Positions 60,301 to 64,000 of a stretch of 64,000 nt of DNA are shown piece by piece. Position 1 is the first letter of the stretch, and each line of letters begins with the position of its first letter. The translations under genes and the position numbers were made by a program. The stretch lies in NCBI GenBank assembly GCA_029207755.1, contig JARCOQ010000016.1:8046501-8110500 (forward strand). The letters run 5' to 3'. The stretch comes from Chamaea fasciata. Its lineage: Eukaryota; Chordata; Aves; Passeriformes; Sylviidae. Below the pieces are notes generated by a model that saw nothing but the letters and a program-made list of their open reading frames with translations, searched no databases and was not told where the DNA came from.

Positions 60301-61889
60301 AGCTGGAGGATGGAGATAACCCCGGCAGCAGCCAGAGCTGATTCCTGCAGCAGAGAAGGAAGAAAAGAGGCTGAGCTCCCCATGGACATCAGGCACACGA
60401 ATAATGGGAGAGCTTTGTCGGGACATCACTGCAGCTCAGAGAACAGCTTGTGCAAAGTGCTGCTCCTCTCCCATCCCTGCTGGGAATACCTCTAAAGAAA
60501 TGTTTCCCTAAAGGGCAAGTACCCCGGGATGGAGGACATACAGTAAGGAGCCTTCTGGGGTGCTGATTTGGGCATCTGGGAAGAACAAAAAGCAAGTAAC
60601 ACCAGGGCTGGGGAGGGATATACAGGGATATACGTGGATGTACAGGTGATCCACGTGGAACTTGGTGTTTGGAAGAGGGAATTGTTAGAAACACACAGGT
60701 TGTTTTGTGCTCAGGGTAGTCAGGGTGAACAATACACAGACTATGGGGTGATTCCCTGTGCAGGAGGAGCCAGCTGCCCTGCAGCTTCCAGGATGTCCCA
60801 GGGCTCCACAGCAGCACCCAGCAGGACGGGAACAGCCTTGTGAGAATATATTTCTCCCTCCAAATCTCCACTCTGCCAGGGGTCGCCTTTATGCCAACGG
60901 TGGCCTCATGGTGCAGCACTTGGCTGGGGACAGCAGCAGGGAATATCAGTGGCTGGGCAGGGACCAAGACCACACTCACAGCACACCAGACCTGCTACCT
61001 GGGCATGGCCAAAACCTCTCTGCTTCCCAAAACCCTCTGAGAAGCAGCGTTAGCCAGCGTGTGGTATCAGCTCTCCTGAAACAAAGCCACTGTGGTTGAA
61101 GCAGGATCCTTATTAATTCTTTCCTCTCTTTAATTTCCATTTTTTTCTCAGTTCCCTTTCCCATTGCTCAATCAGGTAGAGCTCTGCTGCTGCCAGCCTG
61201 TGTCCCTGTGGCACAGTGCCACTGGTGCTATTGCTCTGTGACACAGGGATGTGATGGGTGGCTGCCTTTGGGGTCGATGGTGGATTAAGAGGCATGCAAA
61301 GGGCAGGGACCCATGGATAGAACAGACTCCCAGATGGAGGGGAAGGGGAAGGTGGGAGCACCAAAATAATGCCCCATCAGCACCAGGCAGTGGACTGGGA
61401 GGGATGCACAGGTGGGTCCCAGCCTCATCCACCATCCAGCTGGGGGGATGGAGACAGGAAACTGCCACTTATTGAAACAGCTTTGGTGAAACATCCCAAC
61501 TTTTCCCCAGACACCATTCCTAGGGATGGACCACAGGGAAAAAAAATGGGACAGGACATCCTCAGCAGCCACAAAACACAGCCATCGCCTTTCCCTTCCT
61601 CAGCCACCCATCACCAACACACCCTTGGGTCATCCCATCACCTTCATCCCCCAGGACACTGAAAGGACCCGTTTTCCCCGTTACAGCCCACATCCATCAC
61701 TCCTGCAGACCCCTCTAGCATCAGCCCTGCAGCACCGATTGCCATTAATGCCAACACCATGTCCCCAGCTCCCAGGGGACCCCAGGATGCCTCCAGGCCC
61801 TCCTGCAGTGTCCCCTCACCCGCCTTTACATAAACGCCTGGGCCCGGGACTGTTTGTGTTTGTGCTGCCTTGAGCGATGTACTCCTCAA

Positions 61890-61980
61890 CCCTATTTGCA
61901 TAACAAATAATTAATAATAATTAATGACTGGGAGAACGGTGTGGGCTGCCAGATTGTGCTAATTAGCGAACAAACGCCAT
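61890..61980. promoter_or_regulatory. OCT-SOX-like composite with homeodomain sites
   Basis: ATTTGCATAACAAAT at 61894-61908 is the octamer directly abutting a SOX-like half-site, in the spacing and order of the known OCT-SOX composite (reverse complement ATTTGTTATGCAAAT). It is followed by several ATTA/TAAT cores (61907-61925) and a CTAATTAG core near 61960. Enhancer function is inferred. Confidence 0.4.
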
Positions 61981-62616
61981 TGCACGAGCCAAGGCAGGTG
62001 TCACACGGCCCCGTGTCCTCACCAAGTGTGGGGGCACGATGGGGACAACGTCCTGTGTGACTCTTGGGGAGGGGAAGAGGAGGAGGAGGAGGCAGCGCTG
62101 TGGGTGGGTCACTGGTGCTCCCAGGTGGGAGCCTCGGTGCAGCCCCGCTCTGTGCCCTACACGTGGCATCCCCCAGCATCCCACAGCCGGCCCTCTCTGT
62201 GCCCTCATTAGAGCCTGGGACAACATTCCTTAATTGTCTGGCGACGGCGCCGCTCCACATCATTAACGAGCAAACCAGCACCAGCTCATTAAGGCAAAGC
62301 CTTTGCTCCGGCAGCTCCGCAGCCAAATCGAGCTGGGGACACTCTGACCACAAGGTCCCTTGCAAGTGGCACCCCCTCCCTGGGGCGGGGGGGGGACCAA
62401 AAGCACCGAAAAATTCGCCCTGTGCCACCAATGCTGGAAAACAAGGAGGAGTGAGGATGTGAATGATGGGGTGGCCTGTTTGGTCACCTGGACCCAGCCT
62501 CTGCCTGGACCTCACACACCTGCAGCTGCCTGGGGGGCTGGGAACATGAAAGGAAGGGGAAAGGGGAAAAGCAGGGAAAAAAAACAGAAGGGGAAAAGAG
62601 ATGAGAGCAGGAGACA

Positions 62617-62827
62617 GAAAAAGGAAAGGAAAGGAAAGGAAAGGAAAGGAAAGGAAAGGAAAGGAAAGGAAAGGAAAGGAAAGGAAAGGAAAGGAAAGGA
62701 AAGGAAAGGAAAGGAAAGGAAAGGAAAGGAAAGGAAAGGAAAGGAAAGGAAAGGAAAGGAAAGGAAAGGAAAGGAAAGGAAAGGAAAGGAAAGGAAAGGA
62801 AAGGAAAGGAAAGGAAAGGAAAGGAAA
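62617..62827. repeat. (AAAGG)n pentanucleotide microsatellite, about 42 units
   Basis: A virtually perfect homopurine array of about 211 bases. It produces KERKG-repeat and LSFPF-repeat spurious open frames on the two strands. Confidence 0.98.
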
Positions 62828-62829
62828 TC

Positions 62830-64000
62830 AGGTTCTCTTGTCTTAGATCTCCTCAAGCACTGACTTCTGGTCACACATGGGAGCCCTGCGAGCAGTGGAA
62901 TGCTGGAGTGAGCAATGGCCAAAGCTTGTGGATCTGTGTGGCCAGAGGCAGACTGGGAGCAGGGTGCCTTCCTCCCTGGGAAAGCAAGGGATGAAGCAGA
63001 GCAAAGCCCTCTCTCACTCCTTTTCACAAAACTCTGCAGGTCCAACTCAATTTCCCCAATCCCTGCAGTGCCCTGGACAAGCCCTGGCTGCCAGCAGAGC
63101 TCCGGGGCCGCTCGGCCTCGCTCCCACTGCAGCTCCAAAGCAGCCCCTGCTCTACCCCCCAGCAGAGCAGAGCTGGGTGCAATTATGCTTCACTGCCTCT
63201 CCTCTCTCACTGTAATTCCTCTGCTCCACTGAATTGCTTCCCCTTCAGCACCACACATAATCCATTGCACTGTAATTACACGGGAATTTTAATATCTGAT
63301 GTATTTATAAGATGCACTTAATTCATCAGCCCCTTTAACCACACTGTCATTGCTGCCTTCAGCACGGTGGGAAGGATGACTCGCTGTCAGATGGAGATTA
63401 GCTGGCCCATGTGTGTAACGAGTTGGAGGGTGTTCTCAGCCCAGCTGAGAGCCTCACTGCCAGATCCCACCCTGGCTGGGGAGCAGGATCCCACCATGTC
63501 AGGTGCCCCAGCCCTCCAGGGGATTGTGTCAGGGCTCCACTGTGCTGCTGCAGAGAAAGGGCTGCACCGTCCAGAGACTTTTCCCGAACATTTGAATCAT
63601 CCAACAGGTCCGGATTTGGCAGAAACGAAGGGCCTGTGTTGGGGTGAGTTTTATCCCTACAGCCCAAGCACTGGGGGTTCCCCAAAGGGCTCCCTAAGGT
63701 GAGGGATCCACATTCACATCCTAAGGAGAAAGTAGCCACTACTGAAGGCTTATTTTTCCTGGCATTTGTTTTGGTGGCTCCTTTCCAGCCGTGTCCTAAA
63801 AGGGAACCAAAGGCCTTTGAGCCTCTTGCAGGGAGCACAATGCAATGATTTTCCCAGCCCAGGCAGGAGGGATGAGCTCACTGGTGTCCTTGGTTCCCCC
63901 GGCTTCAGGGCGTGGGGTCCCTGTGCCGAGCACAGTGAGCGCCACAGCTCCTCAGGATGCCCAGGAGGGCAGAGGACTCAGAATGCTGGGGGAGGCTGGG
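62830..64000. other. non-coding flank to window end
   Basis: No supported gene. An A/T-richer segment at about 63180-63350 has several TAAT/ATTA cores (TGTAATTACACGGG, CACTTAATTCATC) and could be a constrained non-coding element. The remainder is unremarkable. Confidence 0.4.

Noticed and set aside
62360..63138. KERKG-repeat and LSFPF-repeat proteins
   Set aside because: Translations of the AAAGG pentamer array; unit length 5 gives a 15-base open period in every frame.

Overview
The window is vertebrate nuclear DNA, almost certainly from a bird. Truncated CR1 LINE fragments with the usual avian 3'-end sequence are scattered through it, and simple-sequence tracts, GC-rich islands and very low gene density fit a GC-rich avian chromosome. 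The single protein gene encodes an inward-rectifier potassium channel that matches my memory of chicken Kir2.2 almost residue for residue. I cannot identify the species.

Layout. Positions 1 to about 36,100 lie beyond the 3' end of the gene and hold no coding exon I can support. This part carries CR1 remnants (10.2, 11.1, 13.4, 18.3, 20.8, 29.8, 30.2 and possibly 35.1 kb), poly-A/T runs, and GC/CpG-rich islands at 19.9, 27.1 and 32.4 kb. The 32.4 kb island has a good TATA box with GATA and AP-1 motifs but no recognisable gene. From about 36.2 to 40.8 kb is the likely 3' untranslated region of KCNJ12 on the minus strand, with candidate poly(A) signals at 38.2 kb (proximal) and 36.2 kb (distal).

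KCNJ12 is coded by one uninterrupted exon, 42,085 down to 40,796. A clear splice acceptor sits 2 bases before its ATG. Upstream on the minus strand I find a candidate 72-base internal exon (47,731-47,660) and a CpG-rich candidate first exon ending at a consensus donor at 49,581, next to a GC-rich, TATA-less promoter. The intron holds a long CCTT/CCCTTT tract (44.5-44.8 kb), a T-rich tract at 45.8 kb and a duplicated GATA-motif element at 46.2 kb.

From 49.8 to 64 kb is upstream flank with CpG islands (53.5 and 59.5-60.3 kb), pentanucleotide microsatellites (GAATA at 54.8 kb, AAAGG at 62.6 kb), one CR1 fragment at 56.0 kb and several regulatory-looking motif clusters: MEF2 plus PAR-bZIP at 52.2 kb and an OCT-SOX-like composite with homeodomain sites at 61.9 kb.

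The most interesting item is the 72-base candidate exon. If spliced to the coding exon, it would extend Kir2.2 in frame by 14 residues from its own ATG. No undescribed multi-gene system is visible; what is left is regulatory architecture and repeats. All transcript and regulatory claims rest on sequence motifs only.
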